DNA of 64,000 bases, from assembly GCA_017448455.1 (NCBI GenBank), contig JAFSLL010000142.1, forward strand, positions 1-64,000. The letters run 5' to 3'. The position numbers and the translations under genes were made by a program. This DNA comes from Oscillospiraceae bacterium. Its GTDB lineage: Bacteria; Bacillota; Clostridia; Oscillospirales; Oscillospiraceae. The first letter of the stretch is position 1, and the number at the start of each line of letters is the position of its first letter. Positions 17,701 through 25,736 of this stretch are shown in pieces. The notes beneath the pieces are model-generated. The model searched no databases and had not been told where the DNA came from. It worked only from the letters and a program-made list of their open reading frames with translations.

Positions 17701-19902
17701 TTACAGCGCATCGACAAAAGCCTGATCGATGCTGTACCGGATGATGAACTGCGGATCCGTCATTTTGGAAAGAACACTGCCTTCTTTGACAACGGCAATG
17801 ATTCTGGTCCCGCTGGCGATGTAATCGCTGACCTTGGACGGCAGCCAGGGATTGATGGCGGAGACGTTTTCGGAATCCATGACGAAAAGGTAGTCCATCT
17901 GAGATGCCAGATTCAAAAATTCCAGGTAATTGACGCTTTTATTGATATGGATGCGCTCGTGCTCCAGACCGCTCAGATCGCTGGTCATGACCGTGAACAG
18001 ATGCAGGTGCACTTTCGGGTTCTCCAGAAGATGAAGCAGCATGCTCCGGTCTCTGAAGACCGGCAGCGATCCGAAGTACGCAATGTTGATCCCCTGCGGG
18101 AGAACATATTTTGTCCGGACAATCCGGCAATATCGCGAATCGATCACCGGATGCATCTTTACCAGACTGCGCTGCTCGATGGATTCCCGGGGGACGGCGG
18201 TTTCCGCGTAGGAAAGCATGTAATCCTTCTGGTTTTTGTTCGTGAAGAGGATGACGTCGGCTTTTTCATAGACCATCTCTTCCACATTCCCCCAGAAGTT
18301 CCGAAGGAAGGGGTCATCCGTCTCCCCGATTACAAGCTCCCGTTTGCGGTCCTGCGGATTATAGAGGAGGGGATCGGAAAATTCCGCGTACCATTTTACG
18401 TCTTCGTGACAGCGCTTGTAGAGATAGGCGGCGACATGGGAACCCGGGAACATGGAGCGGGAATAGATCACCGACGCGGGAATCCCGCGGGCGTGCTGAA
18501 AGGCAATCCGCCCAAAGTCAAACTGCCGGTCTTCCCGAACGCTGCCGGGGCCGCGGATGATCGTGTGATCCTGATAGTGGAACCGGCTGTAGAAGGTGTC
18601 GAACTGGGTATCCGTTTCCCGCATGTTGGACATGTCCTTGGAGATGACCGTCCACCGGATGGGGCCTCCCTCCATCTGCTCGATCTGCGAAAGGCGCTTC
18701 GGCGCGACCATGGCAGAGGGATCGATCGTCGGAGAGAAGTTATGGCAGAACGCAATCCCGGTTTGGGCGGCAAACAGACCCTGATTGACAAAGGCAGAAT
18801 CCGTTTTCTGAAGCAGGGTATCCGCAGTCGCCCTGTATTCGGAGGGAAGCGATGCGTACGTCTGTGACAGCGCTCTATTCTGGGTGTTCATCAGCTGACT
18901 GGCGCAGAGTTTCGCGGGATAGGAAACCTCGGCGTCAAAGATGATCTCCTCCGCGGCTGCGGCAGCCAGAAGGAAAGAAGAGAACAGCGCTTGGGTCCTC
19001 TGTTCGCTGTCCGGCTGCAGGGCAGAATCCGCCGGAGTTTTCCGGATACAGGCTTCCTGCCGCGCGAAGTTCTGGAAGGCCATCTTCCCGCGGATGTTCC
19101 GAAAGTTCCGGATCCAGAAGATGACGTCTTCCAACGCGCCAGCTTCTTCGTCAAACGGCTCATAACGCTTCTGAAGCGTCCCGGTGTGAAACAGTTTGGC
19201 CGAGACTGTAGAGAAGACGGAGATATAGTTGGGGTCTTTTTTGATCTTCTGTGCGCTTTTCTTTTTGACTGCCCTGTCAATACCGGAAAGTTCGGCGTGG
19301 GTGGGATCTTCCGTCAGCCGCCCCTGAACGAATTCTGTTTCCTCGGAAAAGCCCTGCAGGAGCGCGTCCAGATAGCCCGGTGTCAGAACGCTGTCCTCAT
19401 CCAGAAAGAGCAGGCCCTCCAGCCTCGCTTCCCGAATCCCGAGATTCCGCCCGGCAGAAATCCCGGGCCTTTCGGTATAGAGCACGCGAACTTTTTCCTG
19501 CCCGTGATACCGTTCGGACAGCGCACCATACCATCCCCGGTTTTCCCCGCTGACGGCAATCAGGATTTCCGTATCGGCAGCTGTCTGGGATAGAACGGAA
19601 TCCACGGCTTCCCGGAGCGAGTCGTTCTCCCGGCAGGTCGGGATGACAATACTGACGCCGCCCGAAAAAACGGGCGGTGCTGACGGTCGGGAAAAAGAAG
19701 AGAAGAAGGAACGCAGCTTTTTCCGCATGCTATTCAGTTTTCTCTGCAGGCGGAAGGTCCTGCTGTGCTTGACTCTGCTGAGCTCCGCTTTCAGTTTGCG
19801 GTTTTCCTCCGTCCTTCTGACGAGGGCGGATTCCAGTCCCTGGTGCTCCAACTCAAAGCAGGCGAGCGCTTCCTCAATATTGTCTTCCCATTCCAGATGC
19901 AT
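17701..19902 (-). CDS. Two-domain glycosyltransferase (GT2 plus GT4-like)
   Basis: A 733-aa protein. Residues 1-70 are charged and probably coiled-coil, ending in a basic stretch (RKLNSMRKKLR). Residues about 82-290 are a family 2 glycosyltransferase with GGVSIVIPTC and a metal-binding DED at 168-170. The C-terminal half (about 390-733) looks like a GT-B fold: a KWYAEFSDPLLYN segment, FTNKNQKDYML, NIAYFGSL and the closing WLPSKVSDYIASGTRIIAV motif that fits GT4-type donor binding. Two transferase domains would allow two successive sugar additions. GGGAG precedes the ATG. It is upstream of wecC with a 30-nt gap, so the same transcript probably makes both donor and polymer. Confidence 0.75.
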   Translation of the reverse strand: MHLEWEDNIEEALACFELEHQGLESALVRRTEENRKLKAELSRVKHSRTFRLQRKLNSMRKKLRSFFSSFSRPSAPPVFSGGVSIVIPTCRENDSLREAVDSVLSQTAADTEILIAVSGENRGWYGALSERYHGQEKVRVLYTERPGISAGRNLGIREARLEGLLFLDEDSVLTPGYLDALLQGFSEETEFVQGRLTEDPTHAELSGIDRAVKKKSAQKIKKDPNYISVFSTVSAKLFHTGTLQKRYEPFDEEAGALEDVIFWIRNFRNIRGKMAFQNFARQEACIRKTPADSALQPDSEQRTQALFSSFLLAAAAAEEIIFDAEVSYPAKLCASQLMNTQNRALSQTYASLPSEYRATADTLLQKTDSAFVNQGLFAAQTGIAFCHNFSPTIDPSAMVAPKRLSQIEQMEGGPIRWTVISKDMSNMRETDTQFDTFYSRFHYQDHTIIRGPGSVREDRQFDFGRIAFQHARGIPASVIYSRSMFPGSHVAAYLYKRCHEDVKWYAEFSDPLLYNPQDRKRELVIGETDDPFLRNFWGNVEEMVYEKADVILFTNKNQKDYMLSYAETAVPRESIEQRSLVKMHPVIDSRYCRIVRTKYVLPQGINIAYFGSLPVFRDRSMLLHLLENPKVHLHLFTVMTSDLSGLEHERIHINKSVNYLEFLNLASQMDYLFVMDSENVSAINPWLPSKVSDYIASGTRIIAVVKEGSVLSKMTDPQFIIRYSIDQAFVDAL

Positions 19903-19929
19903 GTCTTTTGCTCCCGGGTTCTTTCATAA

Positions 19930-19968
19930 GAAGCATCCAATGCGGCAGCAACCCGCATTGGATGCTTC
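19930..19968 (-). terminator. Perfect hairpin between the SLH gene and the GT2 gene
   Basis: GAAGCATCCAATGCGG (19930-19945) and CCGCATTGGATGCTTC (19953-19968) form a 16-bp perfect stem with a 7-nt loop, 34 nt past the stop of the small SLH gene. The leftward T-run is weak (CTTCTTATG), so it may only partly stop transcription and leave readthrough into the glycosyltransferase, for which I see no other promoter. Confidence 0.75.
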
Positions 19969-20001
19969 GTCAATGTATACGACAGAGATGTTCCTGCTCT
20001 G

Positions 20002-20952
20002 TTACCAGCGATATAGGAAGGTCACAATCTGTCCACGGGTGCAGGTCCTGTACGGGGAGAAGGTCGTGGAGGTGGTGCCGACAGTGATGCCCTGGCTGAC
20101 TGCCCAGGCGACAGCCGGAGCGAAGAATTCATCGCCCTTCACGTCAGAGAAGCTGCTGCTTGCGGTTGCGGACGGGCTGCCTGCCGCGCGCCAGAGGAAG
20201 GTTACTGCCTGTCCGCGTGTGCACGACGCGTTGGGGTCAAATTTCGTTGCCGTCCTGCCGGTGGTGATGCCGTTGTAATAGGCCCAGAGCACGGGTTTGT
20301 AGAAATAGTCGCTGGTCTTGACATCGCTGAAGGGATTGGACCAGGAAGCCGGCACGTTCGGTGAACCGACTGTACGGTAGAGGAAGGTAACAATTTGCGC
20401 GCGGGTGCAGTTAGTATACGGCTCAAAGGTGGTGTTGGTCTTTCCGGTAGTAATGCCGTAATTCAGCGCCCAGTACACAGGGTAATAAAAGGCATCGTTC
20501 GGGCTGGTAACATCCTTGAACTGGACGACAACGTGCCAGATGGTGGCATAGGTGCTGTTCGATACGGTCAGGTTGAAAAAGCCTGCCTTCTTAGGGGTAA
20601 CCCAGCACTCACCGTTTTTGATGCTCGCAGTGGCGATGCTGGTGTCGGAGGAAGTGCATTTGGTTACAGTCTGTCCGCTGATTGTGGTTCCGCTGGCATT
20701 GGCAATCGGGAAACCATAGTATGAAGTAATATTGGTGCCTGCTGTGACCACTTTTTGAATACCGGTGACATCATAAGTAGTGACATTGGCCGCTTCGGCA
20801 GCGGCTGACTCCGCAGGTGGGAAAAACGAAATGTCTTCCAGGGGCTCTTCGGCTGCGCTCAACGCGCCGGCGTCTTCGGCAAAGGCCGTTGCGCCGAGGG
20901 AGACGATCGTCACCAGGCACAGCAGCAGGGATAGTACTTGCTTCATCTTCAT
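20002..20952 (-). CDS. Small secreted protein: Ig-like domain plus three SLH domains
   Basis: A 316-aa exported protein. The signal peptide (KMKQVLSLLLCLVTIVSL, cleavage near AFAE) is followed by an acidic linker, a beta-rich domain at about 58-146 (motif SSDTSIATASIKNGECWVTP, resembling a bacterial Ig-like Big_2 unit), then three SLH domains at about 147-195, 205-255 and 265-316 with ITTGK/ITTGR and CTRAQ/CTRGQ motifs. It has no enzymatic domain, so it probably serves as an abundant wall-bound or S-layer type protein. GGAGG precedes the start, and a consensus promoter lies at 21032-21060. Its mature part is clearly paralogous to the C-terminus of the adjacent ABC ATPase. Confidence 0.88.
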   Translation of the reverse strand: MKMKQVLSLLLCLVTIVSLGATAFAEDAGALSAAEEPLEDISFFPPAESAAAEAANVTTYDVTGIQKVVTAGTNITSYYGFPIANASGTTISGQTVTKCTSSDTSIATASIKNGECWVTPKKAGFFNLTVSNSTYATIWHVVVQFKDVTSPNDAFYYPVYWALNYGITTGKTNTTFEPYTNCTRAQIVTFLYRTVGSPNVPASWSNPFSDVKTSDYFYKPVLWAYYNGITTGRTATKFDPNASCTRGQAVTFLWRAAGSPSATASSSFSDVKGDEFFAPAVAWAVSQGITVGTTSTTFSPYRTCTRGQIVTFLYRW

Positions 20953-21031
20953 GGTCTGTCCTCCATCGTTTTAGTTCCTTCCTTTCAGCAGCTGTTGAAG
21001 CGGCGGAAAAGCGGACTTTACAGTAAAATCA

Positions 21032-21060
21032 ATAATAACGTTTTTCCCTTGTTCTGTCAA
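21032..21060 (-). promoter_or_regulatory. Consensus sigma-A promoter of the small SLH gene
   Basis: Read leftward: TTGACA (21060-21055), a 17-nt spacer and TATTAT (21037-21032). The -35 is perfect and the -10 matches 5 of 6 positions. It lies directly after the ATPase stop codon, giving the SLH gene strong expression independent of the exporter genes. Confidence 0.85.
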
Positions 21061-21086
21061 GGCAAAACGGCCAAAAACAGGTCGGA

Positions 21087-22772
21087 TCACGCCTGATCAA
21101 AGCGCCACAGGAAGGTGATCGTCTGCCCCCTGGTGCAGGGGGCGCCAACACCGAAGCTGCCGTCCGGCCTGCCGGTGGTGATGCCTTTAGCAGCAGCCCA
21201 CGAGACCGCCTCCGCGCAGGGATCCTCCCGGCTGACATCCTCAAACCCGCAGTCCTGTCCGGCGGAGGGGCAGCCCGCGTAGCGCCACAGATAGCTCACG
21301 CAGTCCTCCCGCGTGCAGGGGTCGGAGGGGGAGAAGAAAGGCACGCTGTCGGCGGAGAGTATATTGCGGTAATAGGCCCAGAGAACGGCCTTGTAGTAAT
21401 ACTCGCTCAGATAGACGTCCTCGAAGGGGTTGTCGGTCTGCAGCGGCACATCCGGAGAGCCGGCGTATCGATAGAGAAAGGTGATCATCTGCCCGCGGGT
21501 ACAGTGTGCGTTGGGACGGAAGGTGCTGCCGGAAGTGATGCCGCGCTTCAGCGCCCAGTATACCGGGATATGGTAGTAGGTTGCCTCTCTGCCGTCCAGA
21601 AAGCGTACATCCTTAAACTGGGAGACAAGATGGTAGACCGCTCTGCGCTGCTCTCCCTCCACGACGACATCCGCAAACCCGGCCTTCTCCGAAGAGATGA
21701 GGCAGCGGCCGTCTTCGGCCGAGGCGGAGACGACCCGCGTGTCGTCGGAGCTGCAGGCGATGACCGGATCCGCGGCGGGTTCACTCTGCTCATCAAGCAG
21801 GGGGAGCTCATAGCCGCAGCCGTCAGACACCAGAAAACGATAGTTTGCCGTCCGGCAGACCGCCTTCTCATCCTCAAAGGCAGCCGGCGTCTCTTCCGGG
21901 ACGAATACGGCGAAGGTTTTCAGGAAGGGCTTGCTCTCCAGCGGCCGGATAAGTGCTTTTTCGGCGGATATGAGACCGGAAGACGATGACTGCCCCGATG
22001 CGCTTTCCGCGTATTCCTCTCCCAGCGCGCTCATGTCGCCGGAGAGAAAGCGCTCATACCGTCCGCAGAGCTCCTTGACGTCATCGCCGAAGGCGATCTG
22101 CTGCCCTTTGTGCAGCCACAGGATCTTGTTGCACAGCTGCTGTACCTGCGACAGCGAGTGTGAGACCAGGATCGTCGTCGCGCCGCTGTGGATGATCTCC
22201 TGCATCTTGCGCTCGCTCTTCCGGCGGAAGGCGCCGTCGCCGACCGAGAGCACCTCGTCCAGGATCAGAATGTCCGGCTGCACCATACTGGCAACCGAAA
22301 ACGCGAGGCGGGACTTCATGCCGGAGGAGAGCTGCTTGAAAGGGCGGCTCTCATAATCCTTCAGCTCCGCAAAGTCAATGATGGCCTCATACTTCTCATC
22401 CATGAACTTCCGCGTATAACCGAGCATGGCGCCGCGCAGATAGGCGTTTTCCTTCACGGTCAGGTCACCGTCAAAACCCGAGGCCAGTTCCAACAGCGCG
22501 GCAATGCTGCCTTTGCAGCTGACGCTGCCTTCCGTGGGCTCCATAATCCCGGTGATCGCCTTCAGCAGGGTGGATTTCCCGGCGCCGTTGGTGCCGATGA
22601 TCCCGAGCATGTCCCCCTGTTCCAGAGAGAAGGTGACATGCCGGTCCGCCCAGAACTCCTTGACTTTGTAATTGCCCGTGAGCTTCCGGGTGACATATTC
22701 CTTCAGCCCGATATCTTTAAAATCCCCTGTCATATAGAGGATGGAAACATCTTTGCAGTCGATAACACTCAT
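21087..22772 (-). CDS. Polysaccharide-export ABC ATPase with C-terminal Ig-like and SLH domains
   Basis: A 561-aa protein. Residues 1-240 are a TagH/Wzt/KpsT type ATPase: Walker A GTNGAGKST at 60-68, signature LSSGM at 148-152, Walker B LILDE ending at 173 and switch His205. It would power export of a polymer through the adjacent permease. Residues about 300-385 resemble the Ig-like domain of the neighbouring secreted SLH protein (SSDDTRVVSASAEDGRCL), and three SLH repeats follow at about 386-434, 449-497 and 508-557. There is no signal peptide and I see no membrane helix between the parts, so the SLH domains should be cytoplasmic. The ATG at 22772 is preceded by GGAG and gives the ATPase its normal N-terminus. 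The reading frame is open throughout. Confidence 0.88.
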   Translation of the reverse strand: MSVIDCKDVSILYMTGDFKDIGLKEYVTRKLTGNYKVKEFWADRHVTFSLEQGDMLGIIGTNGAGKSTLLKAITGIMEPTEGSVSCKGSIAALLELASGFDGDLTVKENAYLRGAMLGYTRKFMDEKYEAIIDFAELKDYESRPFKQLSSGMKSRLAFSVASMVQPDILILDEVLSVGDGAFRRKSERKMQEIIHSGATTILVSHSLSQVQQLCNKILWLHKGQQIAFGDDVKELCGRYERFLSGDMSALGEEYAESASGQSSSSGLISAEKALIRPLESKPFLKTFAVFVPEETPAAFEDEKAVCRTANYRFLVSDGCGYELPLLDEQSEPAADPVIACSSDDTRVVSASAEDGRCLISSEKAGFADVVVEGEQRRAVYHLVSQFKDVRFLDGREATYYHIPVYWALKRGITSGSTFRPNAHCTRGQMITFLYRYAGSPDVPLQTDNPFEDVYLSEYYYKAVLWAYYRNILSADSVPFFSPSDPCTREDCVSYLWRYAGCPSAGQDCGFEDVSREDPCAEAVSWAAAKGITTGRPDGSFGVGAPCTRGQTITFLWRFDQA

Positions 22773-22783
22773 GGCGCGCTCCG

Positions 22784-23551
22784 TCAGACGTAATACAGGA
22801 AGCGGGTGTTGTACTTTTTGTAAATCCACCCGCCGATCAGCAGGACAACGGCCGTCTCTCCGAGAATCAGCAGATGATACTGAAGCGACGGGATCGAGGC
22901 ATTCAGCACGATCGTCCGGAAGTACTTGATGAATACAAACACCGGGTTGAGGAGGAACAGACGCTGAATCTGGGGGGAGAAGCTCTCCACGGTATAGAAG
23001 ATGGCGGACAGGTACATGATCAGCAGCGTCGCCACACTCCAGAGGTACTGAATATCCCGGAAAAAGACATAGAGCGCGGAGAGAATGAGCCCGACGCCGA
23101 TGTTAAAGAGCAGCAGCATGAAAATCGGGTAGAGCAGGAAGACAAAACGCCAGGTGAAGGTCACCCGGTCCAGAATGCAGAAGATGAAGAAGACGACCAG
23201 CGTCAGACCGAAGTTAATCAGCGTCTGGATGTTCTTGCTCAGCAGAAAGAGGTATTTGGGGATGTTGACCTTGGTGAAGATGGAAGCGTTGTTCAGCAGC
23301 GAACCCATCCCCTGCGTGGTCGAGTCACGGAAAAAGGAGAAGATCAGGTTCCCGCAGAACAGGTACGTCGTGTAATGCTCCATGTTGCGGCCGAAGAACT
23401 GGGAGAACACCAGCCGCATGACCAGCAGCGTCAGTAGGGGGGACAGAATGCTCCAGGCCATGCCCAGCACAGTCCCTTTGTATTTCTTGATGAAATCGCG
23501 CTTGACCAGTTCTTCGAAGAGGAACTGGTGCCTTTTCAGTTTCTCAAACAT
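22784..23551 (-). CDS. ABC-2 type polysaccharide/teichoic acid export permease
   Basis: A 255-aa membrane protein with six hydrophobic segments, of the TagG/Wzm/KpsM family. The cytoplasmic N-terminus FEELVKRDFIKKYKGTVLGMAWSI is the family hallmark, with the amphipathic segment before the first helix. It would form the membrane channel for the ATPase encoded 11 nt downstream. The ATG at 23551 has TTGGAG 8 nt upstream; a longer reading frame upstream overlaps the divergent gene and is not protein-like. It is the first gene of the leftward set. Wall polymer or capsule export is the likely job. Confidence 0.92.
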   Translation of the reverse strand: MFEKLKRHQFLFEELVKRDFIKKYKGTVLGMAWSILSPLLTLLVMRLVFSQFFGRNMEHYTTYLFCGNLIFSFFRDSTTQGMGSLLNNASIFTKVNIPKYLFLLSKNIQTLINFGLTLVVFFIFCILDRVTFTWRFVFLLYPIFMLLLFNIGVGLILSALYVFFRDIQYLWSVATLLIMYLSAIFYTVESFSPQIQRLFLLNPVFVFIKYFRTIVLNASIPSLQYHLLILGETAVVLLIGGWIYKKYNTRFLYYV

Positions 23552-23588
23552 GGCAAAACTCCAATGGCAAGGGTAAGAACAGAATCTG

Positions 23589-23618
23589 TTGCAAAGCGAC
23601 AGATGCCTGTGATAAAAT
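23589..23618 (+). promoter_or_regulatory. Putative promoter of the rightward phosphotransferase gene
   Basis: TTGCAA (23589-23594) and TAAAAT (23613-23618) have an 18-nt spacer, within the 102-nt divergent intergenic region. I could not find a comparably good leftward promoter for the permease. Confidence 0.45.
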
Positions 23619-23653
23619 ACGGAACAGAAATGATGAGCGGGGGAGGCGATCAC

Positions 23654-24826
23654 GTGTCCGTTTTGTGTGCAGTCCGGCAAAAACTGAAAGCAGCCGCAAA
23701 GGCGTTCGGCTATAAGGGCCTTCTCCCGTTTCTGTACCGTCTGTACGCGCGTCAGCCGGCGGATCCGAATCTGGTCGTCTTCGCGGACAACCGGGACCGC
23801 CCGCTTCCGGACAACTTCGAGCCGCTCCTGAAGCTGTGCGAGGAACGCGGGAAAACCTGCGTTGTCCTCACCGGAAAGGACTTTCGCGGCATACCTGCCC
23901 TGATCCGCTTCATCCGCCTGTATGCGCGCTGCGGGGTGCTCTTCCTCACGGACTTTATCGCCGTGACGGATGTTGTTCCTCTTCGTCCGGAGACACAGGT
24001 GGTTCAGCTCTGGCACGCCTGCGGCCTCGGGAAGAAATGGGGCTACGCCGTCACCTCGGACACATGGGGCCCCGGCAGAAGAATCCGGGAGAAATACCCG
24101 ATGTATGTGAACCAGACGCTCGTAAGCGTCTCCTCGGACGATCCCGTTCTGCTGGAAAGTTACCGGTCCGCTTTCGGCTGTGCGCCGGAAACCGTCAGGG
24201 CGCTCGGGGTTCCGCGTACGGACGTGTTTTTCGATGAAGCCTTCCGCAAAGCCGCCGCGGAGAAGGCACGAGCGCTGTTTCCGGAAGCGGCCGGGCGGAA
24301 GCTGGTGCTGTTTGCGCCGACTTTCCGCGGGGAGAGCATCGAAGAATCCTATTACCGGCTGCCCCTGCGCCTTGACGCGATGAAAGAGGCACTCGGTGAA
24401 GAATACGCACTGCTTCTGCGCCTGCATCCGCTGACGCGGCGCCGCGCCGGTGTGTCCGCGGGGGACGGCTTCGTCTTTGACACCGACGGAAAGCTCAGCA
24501 TGCAGGAAGCGCTCTGTGCCGCGGACGTCCTCATCACGGACTATTCGTCCATCCTCTTTGAGTACCTGCTCCTGAACCGCCCGATCATTTCCTTCATCCC
24601 GGATCTGGAGCAGTATACCGCGGATCGCGGTCTGTTTCTTCCCTATGAAGAGATGGCGCCGGGGCCCTATGTCCGTACGCAGGAAGAACTCGTCGAAAAG
24701 CTCCGGACGGTCTCCTCGTGGTTTGACCCGGATAAGCAGCAGTCATATCGCACCCGTTTTATGTCTGCCTGTGACGGCAGCAGCACAGAACGGATTTATC
24801 GGGAAGTCTTCAAGGAACAATCATAA
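23654..24826 (+). CDS. CDP-glycerol glycerophosphotransferase family protein
   Basis: A 390-aa TagB/TagF family enzyme. The GTG at 23654 was chosen because GGGGGAGG lies 7 nt upstream and it leaves the domain intact; ATGs at 23630 and 23633 have no such site. The motifs LWHACGLGKKWG (His121), LRLHPLTRR (His258) and TDYSSILFEYLLLNRP define the family. The sequence is similar in plan to the protein at 4010-5197, so the two probably arose by duplication. It would transfer a polyol phosphate to a lipid-linked polymer in the cytoplasm before export by the neighbouring ABC system. Its stop overlaps that of the convergent licD gene by 6 bp. Confidence 0.87.
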   Translation: MSVLCAVRQKLKAAAKAFGYKGLLPFLYRLYARQPADPNLVVFADNRDRPLPDNFEPLLKLCEERGKTCVVLTGKDFRGIPALIRFIRLYARCGVLFLTDFIAVTDVVPLRPETQVVQLWHACGLGKKWGYAVTSDTWGPGRRIREKYPMYVNQTLVSVSSDDPVLLESYRSAFGCAPETVRALGVPRTDVFFDEAFRKAAAEKARALFPEAAGRKLVLFAPTFRGESIEESYYRLPLRLDAMKEALGEEYALLLRLHPLTRRRAGVSAGDGFVFDTDGKLSMQEALCAADVLITDYSSILFEYLLLNRPIISFIPDLEQYTADRGLFLPYEEMAPGPYVRTQEELVEKLRTVSSWFDPDKQQSYRTRFMSACDGSSTERIYREVFKEQS

Positions 24827-25717
24827 TTTAAACTGCAGAAATACGTGCCGCTCCCGCCTTTCCGGGGGCGGTTCTTTCATATATTCTGCGCCGTACAAAG
24901 CCAGCATATAAGCATCAATATCTTCTGTACAATAGAATTCGGTTCCTTCCAATGCTATACGCTGTTTGCCAAAAAAACTCCTGCGAAGATAGGTCTCCCC
25001 GAAGAAGTGCTTCCGGCCGGAGGGAATGGAAACGTATTCGGAAGTGCCGTTATGGCACATGGTATAGACTCTGTTTGTAAAGTGGGTCCAGAAATCCACA
25101 CTGCCCCATGAGATCAGAAAGCCGACTCCGCCCTTGATCAGGAGCACCTTCATCCCGTTCTTACTGCTGCTCAGCATCTGCCGGATCTGCCTCCGGTCAC
25201 GGTAAAACTTCCGGCAGGAGAGCAGAAAGCCTGCTCCCATACAGGCGATGCCCTGCAAACGGCGCAAAATTACGGAGTCATAGGTGTCTTCCACCGGGAA
25301 AATATCTACGGTAGCGCCGCATTCATCGCTGTAAGCGTCCTCCCGCTGCCGGACGAGGGCACTTTTGTCACGCACGCGGACAGACATGATTCCGTAGTCA
25401 TGCGTATCTTCCGGTGTGTGAACCCAGTACCTGTCAGCGCGCTGCTCCCGGAGAAGCGTGAGCATCCGATCATAGTCCTTCCGCTCAATCACCAGATCCG
25501 CGTCATCGTCCCAGGGAATCAGCCTGCCGTTTCGAAGTGCCCCGAGGAGGGTGCCGCCGCTGAGACGCAGACAGATTCCGTTTTCCTCCGCGAGAGAGGT
25601 GATGTCCCGCAGCATTTCCGTCAAAACGGCATGAAGACGGGCAAGCTGCTCTTCATCCAGAAAGAACCCGTCCTCGGGTTTGGCATTTTTTAGAAGATCA
25701 AAGGTGGAGAGATTCAT
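24821..25717 (-). CDS. licD: LicD family phosphotransferase
   Basis: A 298-aa protein of the LicD family (nucleotidyltransferase fold), best known for adding phosphocholine to teichoic acids and lipopolysaccharide; related members add other phospho-groups such as ribitol phosphate. The defining motifs are RLSGGTLLGALRNG (residues 51-64) and IPWDDDADL (67-75), the acidic cluster binding the metal. No choline uptake or activation genes (licA, licB, licC) are seen, so another nucleotide donor is possible. It is 19 nt downstream of the propeller-like gene and probably co-transcribed with it from the promoter at 26831-26859. Confidence 0.88.
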   Translation of the reverse strand: MNLSTFDLLKNAKPEDGFFLDEEQLARLHAVLTEMLRDITSLAEENGICLRLSGGTLLGALRNGRLIPWDDDADLVIERKDYDRMLTLLREQRADRYWVHTPEDTHDYGIMSVRVRDKSALVRQREDAYSDECGATVDIFPVEDTYDSVILRRLQGIACMGAGFLLSCRKFYRDRRQIRQMLSSSKNGMKVLLIKGGVGFLISWGSVDFWTHFTNRVYTMCHNGTSEYVSIPSGRKHFFGETYLRRSFFGKQRIALEGTEFYCTEDIDAYMLALYGAEYMKEPPPERRERHVFLQFKL

Positions 25718-25736
25718 TCCGTTCCATCGCCTCGGT

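Noticed and set aside
16483..18867. A 794-codon open frame on the + strand
   Set aside because: It lies wholly antisense to wecC and the two-domain glycosyltransferase, has no ribosome site or recognisable domain, and is explained by the codon bias of the real genes on the other strand.
23528..23653. Longer N-terminus for the phosphotransferase at 23654
   Set aside because: The upstream codons overlap the permease start on the other strand and the candidate promoter, and the best ribosome site (GGGGGAGG) points to the GTG at 23654.
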